64,000 nt of DNA from Flavobacteriales bacterium (lineage in GTDB: Bacteria; Bacteroidota; Bacteroidia; Flavobacteriales; Flavobacteriaceae): assembly GCA_011524905.1 (NCBI GenBank), contig WTJI01000048.1, positions 1 to 64,000 on the forward strand, given 5' to 3'. A program made the position numbers and the translations under genes. Shown piece after piece: positions 26,731 through 36,949 of this stretch (its first letter is position 1; each line of letters starts with the position of its first letter). Below the pieces are notes generated by a model that was not told the DNA's origin, did not search any database, and saw only the letters and a program-made list of their open reading frames with translations.

Positions 26731-29130
26731 ATGAGTTATCGAATTAAAAAAGTGGCTGTTTTAGGTTCTGGGGTTATGGGATCTGGAATAGCTTGTCATT
26801 TGGCCAATGTAGGCATGGAAGTTATCATGTTGGATATACTTCCATTCGATCTAGACCCAAGTGAGACCCATCCCGAAAAGCGTAACCGAATTGCCGATCA
26901 GGCTTTAATGCAGGCAATCAAATCCAAGCCTGCAGCTTTATTTGACAAAAAATTTGCGCAACGTATTACTACTGGTAATTTCGAAGACGATTTCGATAAA
27001 ATAGCTGAAGCTGACTGGATTATTGAAGTAGTAGTTGAAAAGCTAGATATCAAGCAATCTATTTTTGAAAGGGTTGAAAACCACAGAAAAGCGGGAAGCC
27101 TTATTAGTTCAAACACCTCAAGTATCCCTATCCATTTGCTGGCCGATGGTCGTTCGGCAGACTTTAAAAAGCATTTTTGTGGCACGCACTTTTTTAATCC
27201 ACCACGATATCTCAGACTGTTAGAAATTATACCTATCCCTGAAAGTGATCCTAAAATGATCGACTTTTTTATGGAGTTTGGGGATATTTATCTGGGTAAG
27301 CAAACTGTTTTGTGTAAAGACACGCCTGCATTTATTGCCAACCGCATCGGAGTGATGTCGGGGGTGCGCATGATTGAATTGACCCAAGAGTATGGTATGA
27401 CAGTAGAGGAAGTCGATGCAATCACTGGACAACTCATCGGTAGGCCCAAAACCGCAACTTTCAAATTGCAGGACTTGGTGGGGATAGATACGGGTGAGAA
27501 AGTCACTAATTTTGTTCGTGACAATGTAACCAACGATAGTTTTTTTGATAGCCAAAAAGGAAAAGAAGATCCCAAATTCATGCGGTTTTTGGTCGATAAT
27601 CAGTTCTTTGGCAACAAATCTGGTAAAGGCTTTTACGAACGGACAAAGAAAAAAGACGATAAAGGTCGGACTATTGTGAATGTCCTCAACCTTGAAACGC
27701 TTGAGTATGAACCAACAATCCGGCCTAAGCTACCCATAGTAAAAGCAGCCAAAGGGATTGATTTGATGTCAAAGCGTTTTGCTATGCTGATCGACGGAGA
27801 AGACAGAGAGAATAAATTTTTACGCAATTACTTTGCATCCTTATTATCCTACACAGCAAACCGAGTTCCTGAAATTGCAGATGAGGTTTTTTTGGTTGAC
27901 GATGCCATGCGTGCAGGGTATGTTTGGGACTATGGTCCCTTTGAATATTGGGATCTGCTCGGCTTGACAGCAGGCATAGAATTGGTTGAATCCTGTGGTT
28001 GGACCATCCCTTCTTGGGTACAGCAGATGCAAACAAATGGAATTGAAACATTCTATAAATTTGAAGGGGGTGTCAAAAAATATTACAGTCTGACCACCCA
28101 AAAATATGAGGCTGTTCCCAGTACCGATGGTCTAATTATTTTGGACAGTTACCGTGAAAATAAACCGATTATCAAAAACAGCGAATGTACCGTTCACGAC
28201 ATTGGTGATGGGGTCATGTGTTTGGAATTTACCAGTAAAAGTAATTCCATAGGCGAGGGTATAGGTCGTGGAATAGTCGAAGCAATAGAACTGGCAGAAA
28301 AGGAGAACTGGAATGGTATTGTCATTGGAAACAACGCCAAACAGTTTTCTGTGGGCGCTAATCTGATGAATGTTGGCATGCTGGCAATGCAAAAAAAGTT
28401 TGATGATCTCAATCAAATGGTCAAAGATTTTCAAGACATTAATATGCGTATTCGCACCTCTAAAATCCCAGTAGTTGTAGCAACGCAAGGCTACGTATTT
28501 GGTGGAGGTTGCGAAATATCCATGCATTGTGATGCAGGAATCTTCGCAGCTGAATCTTATATCGGCCTGGTCGAAGTTGGGGTCGGACTATTACCTGGTG
28601 GGGGTGGAACCAAAGAATTTGCCTTGCGCGCCTCGGATGCTTTTTTTGAGGGAGATGTTAAAATCCCAACACTAATTAGTCACTTTAAAAATATTGCCAC
28701 AGCGGCTGTAGCTACTTCCGCCTCTGAAGCTTTTAATTTGCATTATCTGCAGGAAGGCCGAGATACCGTTTGCTATAATACCCCAAGAAATATTGGCGAT
28801 GCCAAAGCAAAAGTTTTGGAGCTAGCAGCCAACTACGTACCACCATCTGTAAGAACGGATATTGAAGTACTCGGTAGACAAGGAATCAGTGCCTTGCAGA
28901 CAGCCATCAATGAGTTTAAATTGGGTGGCTACATGTCTGACTACGACGTTGTCATTGCCCGGCAGATTGCCCATGTAATATGTGGTGGCGACCTAACCAG
29001 TCCACAAAAAGTAGATGAGCAATATCTACTTGATATCGAACGCGAAGGATTTTTGACCCTTCTAGGGAACCAGAAAACCCAAGACAGAATTCAAAATATA
29101 TTAATGTACAACAAGCCCTTAAGAAACTAA
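26731..29130 (+). CDS. fadN: 3-hydroxyacyl-CoA dehydrogenase / enoyl-CoA hydratase fusion (FadN-like)
   Basis: The 799-residue enzyme carries out the hydration and second oxidation steps of fatty-acid beta-oxidation. The NAD-binding dehydrogenase comes first (VAVLGSGVMGSGIACHLANVG region at 6-26, quoted in part as GSGVMGSG; then ISSNTSSIP and FNPPRYLRLLEI), followed by the crotonase domain (about 500-690: GYVFGGGCEISMHCDAG region, LVEVGVGLLPGGGGTKEFA region). This order is the reverse of E. coli FadB/FadJ and matches the FadN group. The thiolase gene follows after 5 bases. The final 110 residues are a helical extension typical of this group. Confidence 0.93.
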   Translation: MSYRIKKVAVLGSGVMGSGIACHLANVGMEVIMLDILPFDLDPSETHPEKRNRIADQALMQAIKSKPAALFDKKFAQRITTGNFEDDFDKIAEADWIIEVVVEKLDIKQSIFERVENHRKAGSLISSNTSSIPIHLLADGRSADFKKHFCGTHFFNPPRYLRLLEIIPIPESDPKMIDFFMEFGDIYLGKQTVLCKDTPAFIANRIGVMSGVRMIELTQEYGMTVEEVDAITGQLIGRPKTATFKLQDLVGIDTGEKVTNFVRDNVTNDSFFDSQKGKEDPKFMRFLVDNQFFGNKSGKGFYERTKKKDDKGRTIVNVLNLETLEYEPTIRPKLPIVKAAKGIDLMSKRFAMLIDGEDRENKFLRNYFASLLSYTANRVPEIADEVFLVDDAMRAGYVWDYGPFEYWDLLGLTAGIELVESCGWTIPSWVQQMQTNGIETFYKFEGGVKKYYSLTTQKYEAVPSTDGLIILDSYRENKPIIKNSECTVHDIGDGVMCLEFTSKSNSIGEGIGRGIVEAIELAEKENWNGIVIGNNAKQFSVGANLMNVGMLAMQKKFDDLNQMVKDFQDINMRIRTSKIPVVVATQGYVFGGGCEISMHCDAGIFAAESYIGLVEVGVGLLPGGGGTKEFALRASDAFFEGDVKIPTLISHFKNIATAAVATSASEAFNLHYLQEGRDTVCYNTPRNIGDAKAKVLELAANYVPPSVRTDIEVLGRQGISALQTAINEFKLGGYMSDYDVVIARQIAHVICGGDLTSPQKVDEQYLLDIEREGFLTLLGNQKTQDRIQNILMYNKPLRN

Positions 29131-29135
29131 AAAAC

Positions 29136-30305
29136 ATGGAAGCATACATAGTAAAAGGCTATCGCTCAGCGGTAGGAAAAGCAAAAAAAGGAGGGTTTAA
29201 AAACTACCGTTCCGATGATTTGGCGGTTGACGTTGTTCGACATCTTGTTGCCTCAGTTCCCGAATTAGACCCCACTACAGTTGATGATGTGATTGTTGGC
29301 TGTGCCAATCCAGAAGGTGAACAGGGCCTGCAAGTAGGGCGTTTGATTGCTGCTCGAGCCCTCGGTAAAGAAGTGCCGGGGATTACCATCAATCGCTATT
29401 GTGCATCGGGCTTGGAATCTATTTCTATGGCCGTCGGCAAAATAAAGGCGGGCTTCGGCGATATTTATATTGCTGGTGGAACAGAGAGTATGAGTTTGCT
29501 CCCCATGACAGGCTACAAACTCTCACCGAGTTACATGGCCAATCAAGAAAACATAAACTATCATGTTAGTATGGGTGCTACGGCAGAAGCGGTTGCTGCA
29601 AAATATAATATCTCAAGAGAAGCTGCTGATGCGTTTTCTGTTGCCTCACACCAAAAAGCGGCCAAAGCTATTGATGCTGGTTTTTTCACAGAAGAGATTG
29701 TACCAGTAACCATTGAGGAAGTTTTTGTGCAAAATGGCCAAAGACAGACCCATACGCATACGGTGTCTCAAGACGAAGGCGTGCGTCGGGAAACGAGCCT
29801 TGAAGGCTTGGCTCGCTTGCGACCTGCATTTAAACAAGGCGGTGTTGTAACTGCTGGTAATGCTTCACAAACCTCCGATGGCGCTGCGTTTACCTTGGTG
29901 ATGAGCGAAGCCAAAGTCAAAGAATTGGGCTTGGAGCCAATTGCTAGGCTTGCAGCTTGCACAGTTGGTGGTGTAGATCCTCTTTACATGGGTATAGGGC
30001 CTTGTGTCGCCATTCCTAAGGCACTTCAAAAAGCAGGCCTACAGCTCAAAGATATTGAGCAAACAGAGCTTAATGAAGCTTTTGCTGTCCAGGCTTTAGC
30101 TGTGATCCAAGAAGCTGGACTCAATCCAGAAACGGTAAATGTCAATGGCGGTGCCATTGCTATGGGACACCCTCTTGGTTGTACCGGTGCCAAGTTGAGT
30201 ATCCAATTACTCAATGAAATGAAACGCCGTGACCAACGGTATGGTATGGTCACTGCTTGTGTTGGCGGTGGACAAGGCATTGCTGGAATCTTCGAACGCT
30301 TATAA
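29136..30305 (+). CDS. fadA: Acetyl-CoA C-acyltransferase (3-ketoacyl-CoA thiolase)
   Basis: This degradative thiolase performs the last step of beta-oxidation, releasing acetyl-CoA. At 389 residues it has normal length. The nucleophilic Cys89 lies in NRYCASGLES; the C-terminal active-site motifs NVNGGAIAMGHPLGCTGAK (His and the second Cys) and the closing CVGGGQGIAGIFE are complete. It is the second gene of the fadN-fadA-tetR operon. The TetR gene starts 7 bases after its stop. Confidence 0.95.
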   Translation: MEAYIVKGYRSAVGKAKKGGFKNYRSDDLAVDVVRHLVASVPELDPTTVDDVIVGCANPEGEQGLQVGRLIAARALGKEVPGITINRYCASGLESISMAVGKIKAGFGDIYIAGGTESMSLLPMTGYKLSPSYMANQENINYHVSMGATAEAVAAKYNISREAADAFSVASHQKAAKAIDAGFFTEEIVPVTIEEVFVQNGQRQTHTHTVSQDEGVRRETSLEGLARLRPAFKQGGVVTAGNASQTSDGAAFTLVMSEAKVKELGLEPIARLAACTVGGVDPLYMGIGPCVAIPKALQKAGLQLKDIEQTELNEAFAVQALAVIQEAGLNPETVNVNGGAIAMGHPLGCTGAKLSIQLLNEMKRRDQRYGMVTACVGGGQGIAGIFERL

Positions 30306-30312
30306 GTATACC

Positions 30313-30900
30313 TTGAGCGTTAGAGAAAATAATAAATTGAAAATTCGTGAAGCCCTCTTTTCTGAGGGCTTGCGATTGTTCTCTGAAAAAGGGTTGCAGC
30401 ATACAACTGTGAGTGATATCGTTCAGGCGGTTGGAATTGCCCGTGGTACTTTTTACAACTATTACGACGATGTGCAAAGTTTGTTTGAAGCCTTGATTCA
30501 GTCAATCAACAACACCATACAAGAAGATATAAAGAGCAAACGCAAAGCTGCCACCTCTGTATATGAATATCTTTATACCACATTTAAGGGTTATTTTGAT
30601 TTTGTTACCGCTCCACAAATGAAATCCTTTCATACCAAAAACCAGGCAGCTATTCGGCAAAGCACCTACCAGAGTGAGCAAATTAGAGCGGTGATTCGGG
30701 ATATCAATCGCGATTTACGGAAAGATCCCAACATCAACGCTTTTGATGAAAACTATGAGTTTTTACTGTTGAGTATTATGTTGGTCGGAGCTCCTCCTGA
30801 ACTTTTTTTGGCTACTCATTCTTCTGCTGCAGAATTCTCAAGCGAGCAACTCGCCTCTTTTTTGGCAACTACTTTCCATAGGGTCTTGGTCAAGGAATAG
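30313..30900 (+). CDS. TetR/AcrR-family regulator, probable control of fatty-acid degradation
   Basis: The N-terminal helix-turn-helix is clear: REALFSEGLRLFSEKGL, then TTVSDIVQAVGIARGTFYNYY, followed by a helical ligand domain. The start is set at TTG 30313, which gives 195 residues and the usual length before the first helix; an in-frame GTG/ATG further upstream would fall inside the thiolase gene and add an unrelated tail. By position it is a candidate repressor of this beta-oxidation operon responding to acyl-CoA, like other fad-linked TetR proteins; no operator was identified. Confidence 0.88.
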   Translation: MSVRENNKLKIREALFSEGLRLFSEKGLQHTTVSDIVQAVGIARGTFYNYYDDVQSLFEALIQSINNTIQEDIKSKRKAATSVYEYLYTTFKGYFDFVTAPQMKSFHTKNQAAIRQSTYQSEQIRAVIRDINRDLRKDPNINAFDENYEFLLLSIMLVGAPPELFLATHSSAAEFSSEQLASFLATTFHRVLVKE

Positions 30901-31093
30901 GACTTGGCTTTTATCAAACAGGACGTGTAAATTAAGGATTCAACTGATTAATTGACAATTTCAGGTCGGATACTGCAGTATTATCAAAAAACGGCTCTTT
31001 TTTATTTTTCAGCTTGCGTAACTCTCGATTTGCTTTATCGTCCTAGCACAGTAATTTCGAACAGACAGATTCTAAGCGGTGATTTTAGTTGTT

Positions 31094-31525
31094 TCACACC
31101 TTTTTCACGACGTAGGTGACCACACCCCATATTTGTAGCTGGTTGTCTTCGGTCACCTTGATGGGCTGGTACCGTGGGTTTTCAGGCATCAAGTAAACAC
31201 AGTCCTTTTCAACTTTTAGGCGTTTGACGGTAAACTCACCGTCAACAAAACAAACAGCAATAGCTTTGTCTTGGGGTTCTTGACTTCGGTCGATAACCAG
31301 AAGGTCTCCATCGTCCAAACCAGCCCCTTGCATAGATTGACCTGATACACGCGCATAAAACGTAGCTTCTTCATTTTTGACGACCTCTTGGTCAATACTG
31401 ATTCGCAATTCTTTAAAGTCATCGGCTGGCGAGGGAAAACCCGCCGAAATCCCCTCTTGAGCGAGGTGCAGCATTTTTCGGGTTTGAGCATTGGGTTTAA
31501 AAAAAGAGAGTCCGGAGTCCTGCAT
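31094..31525 (-). CDS. umuD: UmuD-like self-cleaving subunit of DNA polymerase V
   Basis: An S24-family protein of 143 residues. The Ala-Gly cleavage site is seen in SAGFPSP at about residues 27-33; the nucleophile Ser lies in VSGQSMQGAGLDDGD and the general-base Lys in EFTVKRL. There is no N-terminal DNA-binding domain, so it is UmuD rather than LexA. After cleavage the product joins UmuC for mutagenic lesion bypass. It starts two bases after the umuC stop, giving the order umuC-umuD, opposite to the usual umuDC. Confidence 0.92.
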   Translation of the reverse strand: MQDSGLSFFKPNAQTRKMLHLAQEGISAGFPSPADDFKELRISIDQEVVKNEEATFYARVSGQSMQGAGLDDGDLLVIDRSQEPQDKAIAVCFVDGEFTVKRLKVEKDCVYLMPENPRYQPIKVTEDNQLQIWGVVTYVVKKV

Positions 31526-31527
31526 GA

Positions 31528-32787
31528 TTATTTTACTTTGATGATGTCAGATAGGGCAGTGGTATAGCGTTTGGATAGGTGTTCTTGTCGCATTTTCCAA
31601 GTCCTACGCAGGTCTTGATTGGCCAGTTTCATCTGATAGGGGCCATAGCGTCGGTGGATTTTGTCGATGGCTTGCATTAACGCTTTGTGTTTGCCTACAT
31701 GAGATTCGAACAGGGTCAACTGCCTTGTTTCTGCTGGAGCCAAACCCATCACAATCACCCCTGCTTTTTTGAAAGCCACCCCTTTTCTAAACATGCTTTT
31801 GGCAGCAGCCACGGCATATTTACTTAAATCCAAGCTGGAGTTAGAGGCATGGGGTAGGGTAATGGTGCAACTGCTACGGTAGGGCTTAACACCTTTTTTG
31901 TGGGGATCGCTTCGCACAAACACATAAAGCGCACTACACGTACTTTGTTGCTTTCGAAGCTTTTCGGCACAGCTAACGGCAAAGGTAGCCACCCGTTCTT
32001 CTAAGTCAGACCATTGGCAAACGGTTCCTTCAAAACTACGAGTGGTAGCAATCGATTTTTTGGGAGGGATGCTCTCTTCAAGCTGAATAAAAGGCAGACC
32101 TAATAGGTCTTTTTTGAGTCGCAGTCCTAAAATGCTCATGTTCTTTTTGACCCAGTCGTCAGGAAGTAGTACAAAGTCATAAGCCGTTTGCACACCCATA
32201 AGTTCCAAGCGTAATTTGTGTTGCCGGCCAATGCCCCAAACATCGCCAATAGCGGTCCACTTCAAGGCTTTGACTCGTTTTTCTTCGTTATTGATGCAAT
32301 AAACGCCTTGGGTTCTGTCAGCAAATTTTTTGGCAATTTTGTTGGCGATTTTGGCTAGGGCTTTGCTGGGCGCTAAGCCTACCGAAACGGGGATGCCAGT
32401 CCACTGTTTTACCTGCCGTTTCATTTGCTGGCATTCAGCTTCCAAATCAAAAAGTTCAAAACCTTTAAATTGCAAAAAGGCCTCATCGATACTATAGATT
32501 TCCACATTCGGAGTGTAGCGTTCTAAAACTTTCATCACTCGATGACTCATGTCTCCGTAGAGTGCATAGTTGGAAGAAAATACACGGATATTTTGGCGTT
32601 GGAATTGGTCCTTGTATTGAAAAGCAGGGGCACCCATAGGAATACCCAGGGCTTTGGCTTCGTTACTACGGGCAATGACACATCCGTCGTTGTTGGATAG
32701 TATGACGATGGGTTGCCCCTCATATTGCGGCTGAAATACCCGCTCGCATGAAGCATAGAAATTATTACAATCGACTAGTGCAAACAC
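31528..32787 (-). CDS. umuC: UmuC-like Y-family DNA polymerase
   Basis: The catalytic subunit of an error-prone translesion polymerase (419 residues). Motifs: LVDCNNFYASCERVF with the first metal-binding Asp, YSIDEAFL with the catalytic Asp-Glu, the helix-hairpin-helix region WGIGRQHKLRLE, and the C-terminal little-finger and DUF4113-like end. The start is GTG (32785-32787); no in-frame ATG lies upstream. I could not see a LexA/SOS operator in the 178 bases shared with the divergent sucA gene. Confidence 0.93.
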   Translation of the reverse strand: MFALVDCNNFYASCERVFQPQYEGQPIVILSNNDGCVIARSNEAKALGIPMGAPAFQYKDQFQRQNIRVFSSNYALYGDMSHRVMKVLERYTPNVEIYSIDEAFLQFKGFELFDLEAECQQMKRQVKQWTGIPVSVGLAPSKALAKIANKIAKKFADRTQGVYCINNEEKRVKALKWTAIGDVWGIGRQHKLRLELMGVQTAYDFVLLPDDWVKKNMSILGLRLKKDLLGLPFIQLEESIPPKKSIATTRSFEGTVCQWSDLEERVATFAVSCAEKLRKQQSTCSALYVFVRSDPHKKGVKPYRSSCTITLPHASNSSLDLSKYAVAAAKSMFRKGVAFKKAGVIVMGLAPAETRQLTLFESHVGKHKALMQAIDKIHRRYGPYQMKLANQDLRRTWKMRQEHLSKRYTTALSDIIKVK

Positions 32788-32965
32788 AATTCAAAATTCT
32801 GAAAAAATCCCCGAATCTCCTCTACTCGTATGCTGTTATTTTCTTTAGAAATTATCGCTTTTTTGTCGAATTATTTCACAGGGTAAACTTCTTGTGTTAT
32901 TTCATATTTCACCGTGTTGCTGTTGGGAAAAATTGTATTTTTACCATTGATTTAGAAAGGACCAA

Positions 32966-35722
32966 ATGGATAACTATTCGTTTTTAAACGCTGCGCATAC
33001 GGCTTACTTCTCAGCACTTTACGATCAATACTTACGAAATCCTGACCAAGTAGAACCCAGTTGGCGAGCCTTTTTTCAAGGCTTTGATTTTGGTATGGAA
33101 AATGCACAAGGCGCCAATGCAGTAGTTGAAGTCCCCGAATCTGTACGTAAAGAATTTCAGGTTGTCAAACTGATTGATGGCTACCGAAGTCGCGGTCATT
33201 TATTTACCAAAACCAATCCTGTCCGTGATCGTCGCAAGTACACTCCAGATTTGGCCATCGAAAACTTTGGTCTTGAAACAGCTGATTTAAATACGATATT
33301 CAATGCAGGGTCAATTATGGGGATTGGACCGACCACTCTTGCCAATATTATTGAACACTTAAAAGCAATTTATTGCGATTCTATTGGGGTTGAATACATG
33401 TATATCCGAGATCCTGAAAAAGTCAATTGGATTCAACAACGCTTAAATATCAATAACAACCATCCTCAATTTAGTCCCGAACAGAAAAAACACATCCTCA
33501 GAAAATTAAACCAGGCCGTAAGTTTTGAAAACTTTTTACATACTAAGTATGTCGGACAAAAACGTTTTTCACTTGAAGGTGGCGAATCTCTTATTCCTGC
33601 TTTGGATGCCGTGATAGAATCTGCTGCAGAACAAGGGGTGGAGGAGTTTATTATGGGGATGGCCCACCGGGGTCGATTGAACACGTTGACCAATATCTTT
33701 GGGAAGTCGCCTCGCGATATTTTTAGCGAATTTGATGGGAAAGATTATGAAGAGGTTGTCTTTGATGGGGATGTCAAATACCATTTGGGATGGACTTCGA
33801 AACGAACCACGGACACAGGGAAACAAATCAATATGAATATTGCTCCCAATCCATCACATTTGGAAACAGTTGGCGCTGTAGTACAGGGGATTACGCGCGC
33901 TAAACTTGAAAAGCAATTTGATGGGGATACTTCCAAAGTCCTACCCATATTAGTACACGGTGATGCTGCCATAGCAGGCCAGGGGCTACCTTACGAAATT
34001 GTACAAATGGCACGATTGAAAGGTTATGGAACTGGTGGAACTGTCCATATTGTTGTCAATAACCAAGTCGGATTTACGACTAACTACCTTGATGCAAGAT
34101 CAAGTACTTACTGTACAGATGTTGGTAAAGTCACACTTTCCCCCGTGATGCATGTCAATGCTGATGATGCTGAAGCTGTTGTTCACGCTACTTTGTTTGC
34201 GTTGGATTTTCGGATGACCTTTGGGCGTGATGTTTTCATTGATTTGCTCGGCTACAGGAAATATGGGCATAACGAAGGTGATGAACCTCGCTTTACCCAA
34301 CCACAACTCTATAAAATGATTGCTAAACACAAAAATCCTAGAGATATTTATGCAACGCAATTATTAGCACAGGGTATTATCGATACTTCCTATCTAAAGC
34401 AACTTGAAGTTGACTATAAGAATAGTCTTGAGGAAAATCTGGAAGATTCCAGAAAGGTTGAAAAAACAATTATTACACCTTTCATGCAAGACGAATGGGA
34501 AGGCATTCCTAGAGTGGATGAATCTCAGATGTTGGAGGATGTTGCAACTGCTTTACCATACAATCAATTAGAAATCGTTGCGCAGGCTTTATCGGACTTA
34601 CCTAAGGACAAAAAATTTCTTCGTAAAACCGAAAGATTGATTGCCGATCGGAAAAAAATGTTCTTCGAAACCAAAAAGCTAGATTGGGCCATGGGTGAAC
34701 TGCTAGCTTATGGAACCTTGTTATTGGAGGGACACGGCGTTAGGATTTCTGGTCAGGATGTAGAACGAGGTACTTTTTCCCACCGTCACGCAGTTCTAAA
34801 AGCTGAAGCGTCGGAGGAAGAATTGATTCAACTAAATACCCTGTCAACAGAGCAGGGAAAGTTTTCTATCTACAACTCCCTGTTGTCGGAATATGGGGTT
34901 TTGGGTTTTGACTATGGTTATGCAATGGCGAGTCCCAACAACCTAACCATTTGGGAAGCTCAATTTGGAGACTTTTCCAATGGGGCACAAATCGTTATTG
35001 ATCAATATATTTCAGCAGCAGAAGATAAATGGAAAACGCAAAATGGAATCGTTTTGTTATTGCCACATGGCTACGAAGGCCAAGGAGCAGAACATTCCTC
35101 TGCTCGTATAGAACGTTACTTGCAACTGTGCGCCAAGGACAATATGTTTGTGGCCAATTGTACCACACCAGCCAATATGTTTCATTTATTGCGTCGCCAA
35201 GTCAAAGCTCAATATAGAAAGCCTTTGGTGGTCTTTACCCCCAAAAGTTTACTCCGATTACCCCAAGCGGTTTCTACCCCAGAAGAATTGTGTGCTGGAA
35301 ATTTCCAAGTAGTAATTACAGATGAAATCGTAACTCCTAAAGACGTAAAAACACTTGTTTTTTGTTCAGGGAAATTTTATTACGATCTGTTAAAAGCGCG
35401 TGAAGAAAAGAAGCGAACCGACGTTGCTCTAGTTCGTATCGAGCAGCTTTTCCCATTACCCGAACAAGCAATAAATAAGATTTTAGAACAATTTTCAAGA
35501 GCAGAAGATGTCGTTTGGGCGCAAGAAGAGCCTCGAAATATGGGCGCATGGGGTTATTTGCTATTGCAATATCCAACTGCTGGTCAATGGCGTTGTGCCT
35601 CTAGACGGCCTTACAGTGCACCTGCGGCTGGAAGCGCGACCCGTTTTCAACGCCGACATCTTGAAGTTATCGAATATGTTTTCGATGCGAAGAAAAATAA
35701 CCAAATTCGAAATACAAAGTAA
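32966..35722 (+). CDS. sucA: 2-oxoglutarate dehydrogenase E1 component
   Basis: A thiamine diphosphate-dependent enzyme decarboxylating 2-oxoglutarate in the TCA cycle (918 residues, normal length). Seen are the E1 N-terminal segment (YFSALYDQYLRNPDQVEPSW), the MAHRGRLN and VHGDAAIAGQGLPYE motifs of the active site, the cofactor-binding region near DVFIDLLGYRKYGHNE, and the transketolase-like C-terminal half (EAQFGDFSNGAQ, LLPHGYEGQG). The E2 gene follows after 12 bases; an E3 gene is not in the window. Confidence 0.97.
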   Translation: MDNYSFLNAAHTAYFSALYDQYLRNPDQVEPSWRAFFQGFDFGMENAQGANAVVEVPESVRKEFQVVKLIDGYRSRGHLFTKTNPVRDRRKYTPDLAIENFGLETADLNTIFNAGSIMGIGPTTLANIIEHLKAIYCDSIGVEYMYIRDPEKVNWIQQRLNINNNHPQFSPEQKKHILRKLNQAVSFENFLHTKYVGQKRFSLEGGESLIPALDAVIESAAEQGVEEFIMGMAHRGRLNTLTNIFGKSPRDIFSEFDGKDYEEVVFDGDVKYHLGWTSKRTTDTGKQINMNIAPNPSHLETVGAVVQGITRAKLEKQFDGDTSKVLPILVHGDAAIAGQGLPYEIVQMARLKGYGTGGTVHIVVNNQVGFTTNYLDARSSTYCTDVGKVTLSPVMHVNADDAEAVVHATLFALDFRMTFGRDVFIDLLGYRKYGHNEGDEPRFTQPQLYKMIAKHKNPRDIYATQLLAQGIIDTSYLKQLEVDYKNSLEENLEDSRKVEKTIITPFMQDEWEGIPRVDESQMLEDVATALPYNQLEIVAQALSDLPKDKKFLRKTERLIADRKKMFFETKKLDWAMGELLAYGTLLLEGHGVRISGQDVERGTFSHRHAVLKAEASEEELIQLNTLSTEQGKFSIYNSLLSEYGVLGFDYGYAMASPNNLTIWEAQFGDFSNGAQIVIDQYISAAEDKWKTQNGIVLLLPHGYEGQGAEHSSARIERYLQLCAKDNMFVANCTTPANMFHLLRRQVKAQYRKPLVVFTPKSLLRLPQAVSTPEELCAGNFQVVITDEIVTPKDVKTLVFCSGKFYYDLLKAREEKKRTDVALVRIEQLFPLPEQAINKILEQFSRAEDVVWAQEEPRNMGAWGYLLLQYPTAGQWRCASRRPYSAPAAGSATRFQRRHLEVIEYVFDAKKNNQIRNTK

Positions 35723-35734
35723 ATACTGTCCATC

Positions 35735-36949
35735 ATGATACTAGAAATGAAAGTTCCATCACCCGGAGAATCCATTACAGAAGTGGAAATAGCACAATGG
35801 CTCGTTCAAGACGGGGACTATGTGGAAAAAGACCAGGCCATAGCAGAAGTTGATTCAGACAAAGCTACCTTGGAATTACCGGCAGAAGTTGGTGGCACCA
35901 TTACCTTAAAAGCTGAAGAGGGCGATGCTGTAGCTGTTGGACAGGTTGTGTGTTTGATCGACACAGAAGGCACCCCTGTTGCAGATAGTGCGAAGCCATC
36001 TGATGCGGTAGCCGCTCCAGCTGCAGCAGAAGCACCCAAGCCTGCAACAGTAACACCGACAACATCTTATGCCAGTGGAAGTGCTAGCCCAGCAGCAAAA
36101 AAAATCATGGCAGAAAAGGGTTTGGATCCGCAAACCATTCACGGTACAGGGCGTGATGGGCGTATTACGAAGGCCGATGTCATAAAAGCGACACCGGCCA
36201 TGGGAACCCCACCTGCACATGGATCAAGAGGTGAAGACAGAAAGAAAATGTCAATGCTTCGCCGCAAAGTGGCTGAAAGGCTTGTGAGTGTGAAAAATGA
36301 AACAGCGATGTTGACAACATTTAATGAGGTGGACATGGCTCCTATTTTTGCATTACGTAGTCAATACAAAGAAACATTTAAAGACAAACACCAGGTTGGG
36401 CTTGGATTTATGAGTTTCTTTACCAAGGCTGTAGTTCGTGCACTACAGCTTTATCCAGATGTAAACTCTATGATTGATGGAGACCACCAAGTAAAGTTTG
36501 ATTATTGCGATATAAGTGTGGCCGTTTCGGGTCCCAAGGGACTCATGGTGCCTGTTGTTCGCAACGCAGAAGCTTTAACTTTTCGTGGGATTGAAAGTGA
36601 AATTAAGCGTTTGGCGATTCGAGCTCGTGAAGGTCAGATTACGGTTGACGACATGACAGGTGGAACATTTACGATTTCCAATGGGGGTGTATTTGGGTCT
36701 ATGCTATCTACACCTATTATCAACCCTCCACAGTCAGCCATTTTGGGTATGCACAATATCATTGAACGTCCCGTAGCTGTAGATGGTAAAGTTGAAATCC
36801 GTCCTATGATGTATGTAGCCCTATCCTATGACCACCGCATCATTGATGGTCGTGAGTCGGTAGGATTTTTGGTGGCTGTCAAAGAGGCATTGGAAGACCC
36901 AACCACATTACTCATGGACAACAACCCACAGACTGCGCTAGAACTGTAA
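35735..36949 (+). CDS. sucB: Dihydrolipoyllysine succinyltransferase (2-oxoglutarate dehydrogenase E2)
   Basis: The core of the 2-oxoglutarate dehydrogenase complex (404 residues). Residues 1-77 form the lipoyl domain with lipoylated Lys43 in [11 protein letters not shown]; an Ala/Pro/Thr-rich linker follows; the E1/E3-binding domain lies at about 110-148 ([28 protein letters not shown]); and the acyltransferase domain ends with the catalytic His in [11 protein letters not shown]. It is co-transcribed with sucA. Its 3' end overlaps the convergent protease-like gene by 12 bases. Confidence 0.97.
   Translation: MILEMKVPSPGESITEVEIAQWLVQDGDYVEKDQAIAEVDSDKATLELPAEVGGTITLKAEEGDAVAVGQVVCLIDTEGTPVADSAKPSDAVAAPAAAEAPKPATVTPTTSYASGSASPAAKKIMAEKGLDPQTIHGTGRDGRITKADVIKATPAMGTPPAHGSRGEDRKKMSMLRRKVAERLVSVKNETAMLTTFNEVDMAPIFALRSQYKETFKDKHQVGLGFMSFFTKAVVRALQLYPDVNSMIDGDHQVKFDYCDISVAVSGPKGLMVPVVRNAEALTFRGIESEIKRLAIRAREGQITVDDMTGGTFTISNGGVFGSMLSTPIINPPQSAILGMHNIIERPVAVDGKVEIRPMMYVALSYDHRIIDGRESVGFLVAVKEALEDPTTLLMDNNPQTALEL

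Noticed and set aside
26363-26734. 123-codon plus-strand frame over the SCP2 gene
   Set aside because: The minus-strand SCP2 domain is clear; the plus-strand product is Phe/His/Cys-rich and runs into the fadN start.
28132-28527. 131-codon open frame antisense to the fadN-like gene
   Set aside because: It lies wholly within a conserved crotonase domain on the other strand and shows no motif or start signal.
32788-32965. SOS operator between umuC and sucA
   Set aside because: No convincing palindrome was seen in this AT-rich stretch.
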